The notes under the pieces: generated by a model
What the model was told of the DNA's origin: nothing
Seen by the model: the letters and a program-made list of their open reading frames with translations, nothing else
Database searches by the model: none
In this document: piece by piece, positions 25,829-34,149 of the stretch
How positions within the stretch are numbered: the first letter of the stretch is position 1
How the letters are laid out: each line of letters starts with the position of its first letter
Assembly (NCBI GenBank): GCA_017309275.1
Contig: JAFKLT010000037.1
Span: forward strand, 1 to 64,000
DNA length: 64,000 nt
Direction of reading: 5' to 3'
Origin: Sphingomonadales bacterium
GTDB lineage: Bacteria > Pseudomonadota > Alphaproteobacteria > Sphingomonadales > Sphingomonadaceae
Position numbers and translations under genes: made by a program

Positions 25829-26526
25829 CAGGCGTCGACCTCCAGCTCTCGGCTGAACGTCGCGTGCAGCCCGTCGGCAAACCGGCCAAGTCGCGATTCA
25901 AGGCGATTCAGGCGCTGCGAAAAGGCATTATATGCGATGACCGCCGGGATGGCCGCGAACAGGCCGATTGCGGTCGCGAACAGCGCCTCGGCAATGCCCG
26001 GTGCAACGACGGCAAGGCTGCTGTTATTCTCCGCCGCGATCGCCGTGAAGCTTCGCATGATGCCCCAGACGGTGCCGAACAAGCCGACGAAGGGGGCAAC
26101 CGAACCGATGGTGGCGAGCGTGCCGATCTTTTCGGCGAGCCGGTCGACTTCGCCCTCGACCGCCGAATTCATCGCAATGCCCAGCCGCTCGCGCGTGCCG
26201 TCGCGATCGACATTCTTGCCCTTCGTCGAACGGCGCCACTCGCTGATCCCGGCTGCCAGAACTTTTGTGCTGGGTAGGTCTTCGTCACCATTCTTGTCGA
26301 AGAACTTGTCGATGTTGTCCGCGCGCCAGACGTCGCGTTCGAACCGTTCCGACGCCCGCATCGTCCGGCCGACGCCGGTGCCGTGGGTGAAGATCACCGC
26401 CCAGACATAGATGGACGCGAGCAAAAGCCCGATCATGACGCCTTTGACGATCCAGTCGGCCTGCAGGAACAGCGCCACCGGGGACAGCGTCGCCGCGTCG
26501 GCGGCCAGCTTGATATTGTCTAGCAA
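25828..26526 (-). CDS. tolQ: TolQ/ExbB-family proton channel protein
   Basis: 232-residue three-helix channel subunit of the Tol-Pal motor, with FVGLFGTVWGIMRSF and GIAEALFATAIGLFAAIPAVIAYN as family signatures. Start is TTG at 26526, overlapping the end of ybgC by 7 bp, with GGAG about 10 bases upstream; no ATG occurs before the first membrane helix. Confidence 0.94.
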   Translation of the reverse strand: MLDNIKLAADAATLSPVALFLQADWIVKGVMIGLLLASIYVWAVIFTHGTGVGRTMRASERFERDVWRADNIDKFFDKNGDEDLPSTKVLAAGISEWRRSTKGKNVDRDGTRERLGIAMNSAVEGEVDRLAEKIGTLATIGSVAPFVGLFGTVWGIMRSFTAIAAENNSSLAVVAPGIAEALFATAIGLFAAIPAVIAYNAFSQRLNRLESRLGRFADGLHATFSRELEVDA

Positions 26527-26984
26527 GGGATAATCTCTCCATTCATGATGGCGGTAAAGCGTTCGGCCCAGCCCGCGGGCTGGCGGCGCGGACGGCCTTC
26601 GGGTGACAGGAAGGCCGCGGTAACACGCCCGTTCGTTAACTCATCCTGACCGCGAAGGATGCGCTGCGCGATGATCACGCTCGCGCCGCGCACGGCCTCC
26701 ACGGTGCTGACGACAAGGATATCGTCGTCGAGCTTGGCAGGACTGCGGTATTTGATGGTCAGATCGGTGACCGCCCACGCGCCTTCGCCGCCCTCCATCG
26801 CCGCGCGCTGGTCGATGCCGGCCAGGCGCAGCATGTCGGAGCGCGCGCGCTCCATATAGCGCAGATAATTGGCGTGATAGACGATGCCCGACAGATCGGT
26901 GTCCTCGAAATAGATGCGCGCGCGATAATAGTGCGCGGCCCCGACGAAAGCGCCGGGGATGAAAGGGGGAGGTGCATCAACCAT
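26520..26984 (-). CDS. ybgC: YbgC-type acyl-CoA thioesterase
   Basis: About 154 residues, hot-dog fold. RIYFEDTDLSGIVYHANYLRYMERARSDML contains the catalytic Asp and the YbgC/4HBT signature. Conserved first gene of tol-pal clusters and thought to act on acyl-CoA or acyl-ACP at the membrane. I chose ATG 26984 (MVDAPPP); the frame continues upstream but without family-like sequence. Confidence 0.92.
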   Translation of the reverse strand: MVDAPPPFIPGAFVGAAHYYRARIYFEDTDLSGIVYHANYLRYMERARSDMLRLAGIDQRAAMEGGEGAWAVTDLTIKYRSPAKLDDDILVVSTVEAVRGASVIIAQRILRGQDELTNGRVTAAFLSPEGRPRRQPAGWAERFTAIMNGEIIPC

Positions 26985-27086
26985 CTTTAAGACCGATAGC
27001 GACGCAACGACTCGTCGCAAACCCCTCTTCAACGGTTCATCGCACCCTGGGGCCGGCTGGTGGAATGAAAGGCGCAGAAATCCGGC

Positions 27087-28115
27087 CTATTTTCCCTGGT
27101 CGAAAAGTCCGTCCTGAACGCCGGGCGGCGGATTCAGCCCCAGATGCTTCCAGGCGCTGGCATTCAGCATGCGTCCACGGGCGGTTCGGGCGATGAGGCC
27201 GACCTGGAGCAGATAGGGCTCGATGACATCCTCGATCGTGTCCCGCGGCTCGCTGAGCCCCGCGGCGAGCGTCTCCACGCCGACGGGGCCGCCGCGATAG
27301 ATATCGGCGATCATCGTCAGATAACGCCGGTCCATCGCGTCGAGCCCGAGGGCGTCGACCTCGAGCCGGTTGAGCGCGGTATCGGCCGCGCGGGCATCGA
27401 CGATCTCATGTCCCGCCACCGTCGCGAAATCGCGCACGCGGCGTAGCAGGCGGCCGGCGATGCGCGGCGTTCCGCGCGACCTTTTGGCGATTTCCAGCGC
27501 CCCGTCGGACGCGATCGGCAGTGCGAGCAGGCGGGCGGCGCGGGTGATGACCTGTTCCAGCTCGCCATGCGTATAGAAATTGAGCCGCACCGGGATACCG
27601 AACCGGTCGCGCAGCGGCGTGGTCAGCAGGCCTTGCCGCGTCGTCGCGCCGACGAGCGTGAATTTGGGCAGGTCGATGCGGACGCTGCGCGCCGACGGCC
27701 CTTCGCCGATCATGATGTCGAGCGCGCGGTCCTCCATCGCGGGATAGAGGATTTCCTCGACCGCGGGCGACAGGCGATGAATTTCGTCGATGAACAGGAC
27801 GTCGCCGTCCTCGAGATTGGTGAGCAGGGCGGCGAGGTCGCCGGCCTTGGCGATCACCGGACCGCTGGTCGAACGAAAGCCGACACCCAGCTCGCGCGCG
27901 ACGATCTGCGCCAGCGTCGTCTTGCCGAGCCCTGGCGGCCCATAGAAGAGTACGTGGTCGAGCGCGTCGGACCGCGCTTTGGCCGCCTCGATGAATATGC
28001 GCAGATTCTCGCGCGCCGCCGCCTGCCCGACAAACTCGGCGAGCGATTTGGGGCGCAGCGCGGCGTCGGCATCCTCGGGGGTACGGATGGGAGTGGTCAG
28101 GGCGGGCTCAGTCAT
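27087..28115 (-). CDS. ruvB: Holliday junction branch migration helicase RuvB
   Basis: 342-residue AAA+ motor of RuvABC. N-terminal [18 protein letters not shown], Walker [10 protein letters not shown], Walker [10 protein letters not shown], sensor 1 [10 protein letters not shown], arginine-finger region [14 protein letters not shown] and the C-terminal winged helix ([17 protein letters not shown]). Its start overlaps the GFA-like gene by 8 bp, which separates it from ruvA. Confidence 0.97.
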   Translation of the reverse strand: MTEPALTTPIRTPEDADAALRPKSLAEFVGQAAARENLRIFIEAAKARSDALDHVLFYGPPGLGKTTLAQIVARELGVGFRSTSGPVIAKAGDLAALLTNLEDGDVLFIDEIHRLSPAVEEILYPAMEDRALDIMIGEGPSARSVRIDLPKFTLVGATTRQGLLTTPLRDRFGIPVRLNFYTHGELEQVITRAARLLALPIASDGALEIAKRSRGTPRIAGRLLRRVRDFATVAGHEIVDARAADTALNRLEVDALGLDAMDRRYLTMIADIYRGGPVGVETLAAGLSEPRDTIEDVIEPYLLQVGLIARTARGRMLNASAWKHLGLNPPPGVQDGLFDQGK

Positions 28116-28512
28116 AGCGCTCTACTGCATCGCCGATGATCGAAACCCAAGGCTCCTGCCGTTCTTCGTAAACCGAAAATTGCAGGTCGAAGCCGTGACC
28201 GGGCTCGAAATTGCCGAGCGGCACCGCGCACGTGTCGAGCTGCGGGCGGTTGCGGAACCAGAGGGTCGAACCGCATTCGCCGCAAAAGAAAAAGTCCGCG
28301 ACATTGCCGCTGTCGCCCGCCTGTTGCCACATCTTCGCCTCACCCTCGGTGCGGACGCACTCGGCCGGGAAGCGCGCCTGTACCGCGAAGGCGCTGCCGC
28401 TGCGCGCCTTGCAGTTGCGGCAATGGCAGACCGAAACGCGCACCGGCTCGCCCGTACAGGTGATGCGAAGCTGGCCACAGCGACAGGCGGCGCGGCGTAT
28501 CCGATCGGTCAT
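28108..28512 (-). CDS. GFA/CENP-V family zinc protein
   Basis: 134 residues. Cysteine motifs CRCGQL, CHCRNC and CGECGS bind the zinc ions of the GFA fold (glutathione-dependent formaldehyde-activating enzyme family), and FAVQARFP and TLWFRNRP are typical surroundings. The substrate is uncertain; most family members are not true formaldehyde enzymes. It overlaps ruvA (ATGA) and ruvB (8 bp), so it is co-translated inside a ruv operon, an odd place for it. Confidence 0.85.
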   Translation of the reverse strand: MTDRIRRAACRCGQLRITCTGEPVRVSVCHCRNCKARSGSAFAVQARFPAECVRTEGEAKMWQQAGDSGNVADFFFCGECGSTLWFRNRPQLDTCAVPLGNFEPGHGFDLQFSVYEERQEPWVSIIGDAVERYD

Positions 28513-29108
28513 TTCGCGGCCTTTTTGAGCGCGGCGCGGACGAGGGCGTCGAGGCTGGCGTCGGCTCCCAGTTCTTCGCTTGCCGCCGCGACGGCCGCAC
28601 TCGCCTCGGCCGGCTTGAAGCCGAGGCCGGTGAGCGCGGCGACGGCGTCGCCGACCGGGCCGGACGTGGCGGACAGGGAGGGGCCCGAGCCGGCGATGCC
28701 GCCGAGCGCGCCGGCCTTGTCCTTTAACTCGTGCGTGATCCGCTGCGCCAGTTTCGGCCCCACGCCGTTCGCGCGCGCGATCATCGCGCTGTCGCTGCTC
28801 GCGAGTGCGCGTTGCAGGTCGCCGATCTCCAGCGCCGACAGGATCGCGAGCGCGACCTTTGCGCCGACACCCTGCACGCTGGTCAGCAGGCGGAACCAGT
28901 CGCGTTCTTCGGCGCGCGCGAAGCCCAGCAGACGCATGAAATCCTCGCCGACCAGCATTTCGGTATGGACGGTGACATCGCCGCCGACAGGGCCGAGCGC
29001 GTCGAGCGTTCGTGCGGAAGCCTCGACCAGATAACCGACGCCGCCGACGTCGATCACCGCATGCCCTGCGCCGCTTGAATCGAGCCGTCCCGTCAGTTTC
29101 GCGATCAT
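28509..29108 (-). CDS. ruvA: Holliday junction branch migration protein RuvA
   Basis: 199 residues: N-terminal OB fold ([29 protein letters not shown] begins it), helix-hairpin-helix pair ([16 protein letters not shown] and [14 protein letters not shown]) and a C-terminal domain III ([16 protein letters not shown]) that contacts RuvB. Forms the tetrameric junction clamp. Downstream of ruvC with a 39-bp gap. Confidence 0.96.
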   Translation of the reverse strand: MIAKLTGRLDSSGAGHAVIDVGGVGYLVEASARTLDALGPVGGDVTVHTEMLVGEDFMRLLGFARAEERDWFRLLTSVQGVGAKVALAILSALEIGDLQRALASSDSAMIARANGVGPKLAQRITHELKDKAGALGGIAGSGPSLSATSGPVGDAVAALTGLGFKPAEASAAVAAASEELGADASLDALVRAALKKAAK

Positions 29109-29147
29109 GACCCGTGCCTAGCGCGGGGAGAACGAAAAGGGAATCAA

Positions 29148-29618
29148 TTATCGCGGGCGATGGTTCGCGTGACAGATCGCGACGGCCAGCGCGTCGGCTG
29201 CATCGGCGCCCGCGACCTTCGCGCCGGGAAGCAGGACGCGCAGCATCGCCTGCACCTGTTCCTTCGCCGCACCGCCGGTGCCGACGATCGCTTTCTTGAC
29301 CAGTCGCGGCGCATATTCGGTGACGGTCAGGCCCCCGCGCGCGCAGCCGAGCAACACCACGCCGCGGGCATGCGCCAGCTTCAGCGTCGACTGCGGATTG
29401 TCGTTGACGAAAACTTCCTCGACCGCCGCGCACGCAGGCGCATGATCCGCGATCACCGCCGCGAGCACGGTATCGAGATGCGCGAGCCGATCGGGCAGGG
29501 GAATCTTTGCGTCGGTCTTCACCTGCCCGTTGGCGATGTGGCTGATCCGGCTTCCCTCGACGCGGATGACGCCCCAGCCGGTGCAGCTGAGCGAGGGATC
29601 GAGGCCGAGGATGATCAG
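29148..29618 (-). CDS. ruvC: Holliday junction resolvase RuvC (probable CTG start)
   Basis: Crossover junction endonuclease of about 156 residues. [17 protein letters not shown] carries the first catalytic Asp, VEEVF the Glu, and [15 protein letters not shown] the C-terminal acidic pair. There is no ATG, GTG or TTG at the expected N-terminus: the frame reads CGG-CTG-ATC-ATC before LGLDPS. CTG at 29618 overlaps the yebC stop (CTGA) and has GGAG eight bases upstream, so initiation at CTG coupled to yebC is likely. The only upstream ATG in frame (29765) would add about 49 residues with no homology. Confidence 0.9.
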   Translation of the reverse strand: MIILGLDPSLSCTGWGVIRVEGSRISHIANGQVKTDAKIPLPDRLAHLDTVLAAVIADHAPACAAVEEVFVNDNPQSTLKLAHARGVVLLGCARGGLTVTEYAPRLVKKAIVGTGGAAKEQVQAMLRVLLPGAKVAGADAADALAVAICHANHRPR

Positions 29619-30361
29619 CCGAGCTTCTCCATCACCGCATCGGGGATTTCGTAATTGCCCCAAACGGTCTGGACGTCGTCGTCGTCGTCGAGGGTATCGA
29701 TGAGCTTGAACAGCGTTTGCGCCAGCGCCTCGTCGGCGACTTCGCTCTTGAGCGTGGGTCTCCACGCCAGCTTGACGCCTTCGGCTTCGCCGAGCTTGGC
29801 CTCGAGCGCCTTGGCGACTTCGTGCAGGCTGTCGACGCTGGTCCAGATGTCGTGGCCGTCCTCGGACGATTCGACATCGTCGGCCCCCGCATCGAGCGCG
29901 GCCTCGAACACCGTGTCGGCATCGCCGGCACCGGCGCCGTAGTTGATCAGGCCCAGGCGGTCGAAGCCGTGGCTGACGCTGCCCGACGTGCCCAGGTTGC
30001 CGCCATTCTTGCTGAAGGCGGTGCGGACGTTGGTCGCGGTGCGGTTGCGGTTGTCGGTCAGCGCCTCGACGATCAGCGAAACGCCGCCGGGGCCATAGCC
30101 TTCGTAGCGGATTTCTTCGTAATTATCGCCGTCGTTGCCCGCCGCCTTGTCGATCGCGCGCTGGATATTGTCCTTGGGCATCGACTGCGCCTTGGCCGCG
30201 TTCACCGCTGCGCGCAGGCGTGCGTTGGCGTCGGGATCGGGCAGGCCCATCTTTGCGGCGACGGTGATTTCGCGGCTGAGCTTCGAGAAGAGGCTGCTGC
30301 GCTTTTTGTCCTGCGCACCCTTGCGGTGCATGATGTTCTTGAATTTACTATGGCCGGCCAC
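29615..30361 (-). CDS. yebC: YebC/PmpR-family protein
   Basis: 248 residues. N-terminus [31 protein letters not shown], then [12 protein letters not shown] and [22 protein letters not shown] are diagnostic. The family acts as transcription regulators or, as reported for some members, in ribosome rescue at proline stretches. I chose GTG 30361, which gives the family N-terminus MAGHSKF and sits 5 bases after GGAGGG; GTG 30367 is too close to that site. The last residues overlap the ruvC start. Confidence 0.95.
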   Translation of the reverse strand: MAGHSKFKNIMHRKGAQDKKRSSLFSKLSREITVAAKMGLPDPDANARLRAAVNAAKAQSMPKDNIQRAIDKAAGNDGDNYEEIRYEGYGPGGVSLIVEALTDNRNRTATNVRTAFSKNGGNLGTSGSVSHGFDRLGLINYGAGAGDADTVFEAALDAGADDVESSEDGHDIWTSVDSLHEVAKALEAKLGEAEGVKLAWRPTLKSEVADEALAQTLFKLIDTLDDDDDVQTVWGNYEIPDAVMEKLG

Positions 30362-30414
30362 AGCCACCCTCCATCGGAATTGAATGTGGCGCCGCCCTAG
30401 CGCGGCGCCGTCTT

Positions 30415-30732
30415 TCAGACAACCACGGCGGTTCCGCTGGCCGAAACCATCAGCATCGAACCGTTCTGCCCGAGCACTTCATAGTCGAGGTCGACGCCGA
30501 TCACGGCATTCCCGCCCAGACGCGCGGCCTCGGCCTCCATTTCCTGGATCGCTTCTTTCCGCGCGCGGGCGAGGACATCCTCGTATTTGCCCGAGCGTCC
30601 GCCGACGATGTCGGTGATGCTGGCGAAGAGGTCGCGGAACAGGTTGGCGCCGACGATCACCTCGCCGGTGACGATGCCCAGATATTCGCGAACCGGATGG
30701 CCTTCGACATTGTTGGTCGTCGTGCTGAACAT
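30415..30732 (-). CDS. YbjQ-family (DUF74) heavy-metal-binding-domain protein
   Basis: 105 residues. [26 protein letters not shown], then [18 protein letters not shown] and [15 protein letters not shown] are characteristic of the YbjQ/UPF0145 family, which forms a pentameric beta/alpha fold of unknown role. ATG 30732 follows GGGAGAG at good spacing. Lies between gapR and yebC. Confidence 0.9.
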   Translation of the reverse strand: MFSTTTNNVEGHPVREYLGIVTGEVIVGANLFRDLFASITDIVGGRSGKYEDVLARARKEAIQEMEAEAARLGGNAVIGVDLDYEVLGQNGSMLMVSASGTAVVV

Positions 30733-30772
30733 CGTCACTCTCCCTGATTTGGTCCAGAATTGATGGCTGGCG

Positions 30773-31015
30773 TCAGGCGATGCCCAGCGCCGATTTATAG
30801 ACGTCCAGGATCGCTTCCATTTCCTTGCGGTCGTGGATGGGCATTTTGCGCAGACGCACGATCTGGCGCATGATCTTGGGATCATAGCCCTGCGATTTCG
30901 ATTCCAGATAGACGTCGCGAATATCGTCGGCGATGCCCTTCTTTTCTTCTTCCAGCCGTTCGATGCGCTCGATGAAAAGGCGCAGTTGTTCGTCGGACAC
31001 GGTGGCTTCGCTCAT
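30773..31015 (-). CDS. gapR: GapR-like nucleoid-associated protein (DUF2312)
   Basis: 80 residues, almost all helical: [22 protein letters not shown], then [23 protein letters not shown], then [12 protein letters not shown]. This matches GapR of Caulobacter, a dimeric or tetrameric clamp that prefers overtwisted, AT-rich DNA ahead of replication and transcription complexes. The coiled coil and the basic DNA-contact segment are intact. Slightly shorter than the Caulobacter protein at the N-terminus. Confidence 0.9.
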   Translation of the reverse strand: MSEATVSDEQLRLFIERIERLEEEKKGIADDIRDVYLESKSQGYDPKIMRQIVRLRKMPIHDRKEMEAILDVYKSALGIA

Positions 31016-31078
31016 TTTATACTCCGCTGAGATGGATGATCGGGTGGCGAGAATCGCCTCGGCGCCCGATTAGCGGCG

Positions 31079-31399
31079 TCAGGGATTCTTGGCCATGCTT
31101 TCTTCCATGCGACGAAGCTGTTCCGGGGTGGCCGGCGTATGAAAGCGCGCTTTCCAATCGGCAGTGGGCATGCCGTGCACGATGGCGCGGCCGGTTTCCT
31201 TGTCCATGTCGCCGGCCTCGGCGATCCAGTCGCCCAGGCAGTTGCGGCAAAACCCGGCGAGTCCCATCAGGTCGATGTTCGCCGCGTCGCCGCGATGCTG
31301 GAGCAGGCGGACGAGGCGGCGGAAGGCCGCGGCCGCGACGGCGTCGTCGAGGGTTTCGAGTGCGTCGGTCGAGATGGCCTGATCATCGCTGCAAGACAT
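31079..31399 (-). CDS. DUF1244 family protein
   Basis: 106-residue protein. AAFRRLVRLLQHRGDAANIDLMGLAGFCRNCLGDWI and the GMPTADWKARF segment define DUF1244, a small helical family common in proteobacteria; the FCRNCL motif may bind metal. No function is established. It may be the first gene of the long minus-strand operon towards pal, and its promoter must lie in the region shared with pyk. Confidence 0.85.
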   Translation of the reverse strand: MSCSDDQAISTDALETLDDAVAAAAFRRLVRLLQHRGDAANIDLMGLAGFCRNCLGDWIAEAGDMDKETGRAIVHGMPTADWKARFHTPATPEQLRRMEESMAKNP

Positions 31400-31440
31400 G
31401 GCGGCATTCCTTCGGCTGAGCTATGAATAGCTATACGCCG

Positions 31441-31473
31441 CTTGCCTTGGCGCGGACAGTGCGCCTAGGCAAG
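31441..31473 (+). promoter_or_regulatory. Perfect interrupted hairpin upstream of pyk
   Basis: CTTGCCT (31441-31447) pairs with AGGCAAG (31467-31473), and GGCGC (31449-31453) with GCGCC (31461-31465), leaving a T-T mismatch and loop GGACAGT. It lies 36 bp before the chosen pyk start, in the divergent DUF1244-pyk region. It may be an operator or a leader hairpin. Confidence 0.4.
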
Positions 31474-31509
31474 CGGTCAGCATTTTCCCCCAAACCGTTC
31501 GGAGCATCT

Positions 31510-32964
31510 GTGGTCCAGAGTTTTGCCCCCCGCCAGCGCAAGGTGCGCATCTTGGCGACCCTCGGCCCTGCAAGTGCGAATCCGGAGATGATCGCGGCGC
31601 TTCATGTCGCCGGTGCCGACGCCTTTCGCGTCAACATGAGCCATGGCGACCATGCCGGACACGCGAAGGTGATCGCGGCGATCCGCGCGCTGGAAAAGGA
31701 AACCGGGCGCCCGACGACGATCCTCGTCGATCTGCAGGGGCCGAAGCTGCGCGTCGGCACCTTCAAGGACGGGCCGGTCGAGCTGGTCAAGGGCAAGCCC
31801 TTTGTCCTCGATGCCGACAAGGCACCCGGCGATGTCGGCCGCGTCCACTTGCCGCACCCCGAACTCTTCGCCGCGCTCGAACCCGGTACGCGCCTGCTTG
31901 TCGACGATGGCAAGCTGGTGCTGCGCGTGAAGGCGGTCGAGCCCGGCCGCATCGAGACGATCGTCGAGGTCGGCGGCAAGATTTCGGACCGCAAGGGCGT
32001 CAATGTCCCCGACGTCGTCGTGCCGCTGGCCGCGCTGACCGAAAAGGACCGAAAGGACCTGGCCTTCGCGCTGGAGCAGCATGTCGACTGGATCGCGCTG
32101 TCGTTCGTGCAGCGTCCCGAAGACGTCGCCGAGGCACGGCGACTGATCGGCGGGAAGGCCGCGTTGCTGGTGAAGTTCGAAAAGCCTTCAGGCGTTCAGC
32201 GTCTGGAAGAAATATTGGAGATCGCCGACGCCGCGATGGTCGCGCGCGGCGACCTGGGCGTCGAGCTGCCGCCCGAGGCGGTGCCGCCGTTGCAGAAGCG
32301 GATCGTGGCGACCGCGCGCCGCATGGGCAAGCCGGTGGTCGTGGCGACGCAGATGCTGGAATCGATGATCGTGTCGCCGTCGCCGACGCGGGCGGAAGTT
32401 TCCGATGTTGCCACGGCGGTGTACGACGGGGCGGACGCCATCATGCTGTCGGCCGAGACTGCGGCGGGCGCATGGCCGGTGGAAGCTGTCACCATGATGG
32501 ATTCGATCGCGCGTTCGGTCGAGAGCGACCCCGATTATTTCCGCCGCCTGCATTTCACCGAGACCGCGCCCGATGCGACGACCGCCGACGCGCTGGCCGA
32601 GGCGGCGGGCGGAATCATTTCGACCATCGCCGCCGATGCGATCATCTGTTTCACCGCCTCGGGATCGACCGCACGCCGCGTCGCGCGCGAACGGCCGGGC
32701 GCGCCGTTGCTCGTCCTGACGCCGAAGCGCGATGCCGCGCGGCGCATGGGGCTGCTCTGGGGCGCGCATGCGGTGCCGACCAAGGACATCGGCAGCTTTG
32801 AAGAGATGATCGCCAAGGGCAAGCGCATGGCGCTGCGCCACGGCATCTGCAGGGCGGGGGCAAAGCTGGTTATGATGGCCGGCGTCCCGTTCGGCACGCC
32901 GGGATCGACGAACGTGCTGCACGTCGCGACTCTGACGGGCGACGAGCTGCGCGGATACGTCTGA
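31510..32964 (+). CDS. pyk: Pyruvate kinase
   Basis: Final ATP-forming step of glycolysis (phosphoenolpyruvate plus ADP to pyruvate). About 484 residues; RKVRILATLGPAS, FRVNMSHGDH, TILVDLQGPKLRVG, MVARGDLGVELP (Mg-binding Glu/Asp) and PVVVATQMLESM with a C-terminal regulatory domain. GTG 31510 is preferred because CGGAG lies 6 bases upstream and the length fits the family. An in-frame ATG at 31423 would add 29 residues covering the hairpin at 31441-31473. Confidence 0.93.
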   Translation: MVQSFAPRQRKVRILATLGPASANPEMIAALHVAGADAFRVNMSHGDHAGHAKVIAAIRALEKETGRPTTILVDLQGPKLRVGTFKDGPVELVKGKPFVLDADKAPGDVGRVHLPHPELFAALEPGTRLLVDDGKLVLRVKAVEPGRIETIVEVGGKISDRKGVNVPDVVVPLAALTEKDRKDLAFALEQHVDWIALSFVQRPEDVAEARRLIGGKAALLVKFEKPSGVQRLEEILEIADAAMVARGDLGVELPPEAVPPLQKRIVATARRMGKPVVVATQMLESMIVSPSPTRAEVSDVATAVYDGADAIMLSAETAAGAWPVEAVTMMDSIARSVESDPDYFRRLHFTETAPDATTADALAEAAGGIISTIAADAIICFTASGSTARRVARERPGAPLLVLTPKRDAARRMGLLWGAHAVPTKDIGSFEEMIAKGKRMALRHGICRAGAKLVMMAGVPFGTPGSTNVLHVATLTGDELRGYV

Positions 32965-33148
32965 TCGATTCAAATCGGCACAAAAGTTACCGGGCGATTC
33001 AGAAAATTTCCAAGCTGAATCAGAACGGGACGACCAAAAATGGTAAATCCCCTTTGCACCATTGACGGCGCGCGGCATAACCGCTGCATGTAGCGCGTCG
33101 GACCCGCGTCGGGGGGCTCCGCAACGCAAATCCGGAGGTTCTTCACGC

Positions 33149-33922
33149 GTGTCCGCACCGTTCCGTTTCCCGCGCTTTTTCGTCACGAGCCCGGCGCCAT
33201 GCCCCTATATCGAGGGCAGGACCGAGCGGAAGGTGTTTACCGAACTCAGCGGGAACAATGCGAACGAGCTGAACGATGCGCTGGGCCGCATCGGATTTCG
33301 CCGCAGCCAGTCGGTCGCCTATCGCCCGAGCTGTGCCGACTGTTCGGCCTGTGTGTCGGTGCGCGTCTGCGCGAGCGAGTTCGCACCCAGCAATTCGCAG
33401 AAGCGCACGATCCGCCGCAACCGCGACCTGGTCGCCACCGCGTGCAAGCCGTGGGCGACCGAAGAGCAATATACGCTGCTTCGTTCCTATCTGGGGTCGC
33501 GCCATCCGAACGGCGGCATGGCCGACATGGACGAACAGGATTTCGCCGACATGGTCGAACAGACCCCGGTCGACAGCTATATGATCGAATATCGCGAACC
33601 CGCCGCCTATGGCGAGAAGGGGCGCCTGGTCGGTTGCTGCCTGACCGACCGGCAGGGCGACGGGCTGTCGATGATCTATAGCTTCTTCGACGCGGCGCAT
33701 CCGCTGCGCGAGGGGTTGGGCACTTATATCATCGCCGACCATGTGTTGCGCGCCGCCAACGCCGGACTGCCGTACGTCTATCTTGGCTATTGGATCGAGG
33801 GTTCGTCGCGCATGGCGTACAAGGCGCGCTTTCGCCCGCTGGAAAAGCTGGGCCCCGATGGCTGGACGCGCTTTGAGCCGGCGACGTCGGACCGTATCGC
33901 GGCGATGTTCGAACTCGCCTGA
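33149..33922 (+). CDS. bpt: Aminoacyl-tRNA--protein transferase Bpt
   Basis: 257-residue N-degron transferase that adds Leu (bacterial Bpt) to N-terminal Asp/Glu of substrates, marking them for ClpAP degradation. [43 protein letters not shown] and [24 protein letters not shown] are family hallmarks. GTG 33149 with CCGGAGG about 11 bases upstream; upstream in-frame sequence is not family-like. Confidence 0.92.
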   Translation: MSAPFRFPRFFVTSPAPCPYIEGRTERKVFTELSGNNANELNDALGRIGFRRSQSVAYRPSCADCSACVSVRVCASEFAPSNSQKRTIRRNRDLVATACKPWATEEQYTLLRSYLGSRHPNGGMADMDEQDFADMVEQTPVDSYMIEYREPAAYGEKGRLVGCCLTDRQGDGLSMIYSFFDAAHPLREGLGTYIIADHVLRAANAGLPYVYLGYWIEGSSRMAYKARFRPLEKLGPDGWTRFEPATSDRIAAMFELA

Positions 33923-34149
33923 ATCCCCTGCTGTTGCGAACGTCTCGCATCAGCCAGAATCTGCCGTGTCGCCGGTTGACCTTTTCCCGCTTTCAAGGGC
34001 ATAGCTCTTCGTCCAGGACATAAGTCCGGGTCGCATCCAGTTTTGGTGGTCGTCTAGGGGTAGGCGATTAGGGGGAATAGGATGCCCGTTCGCGCGTGCT
34101 TCAGCTTCAGGGCCGGGAATGATCGCCTGCATCGCGGGGGCGAGGGCGC

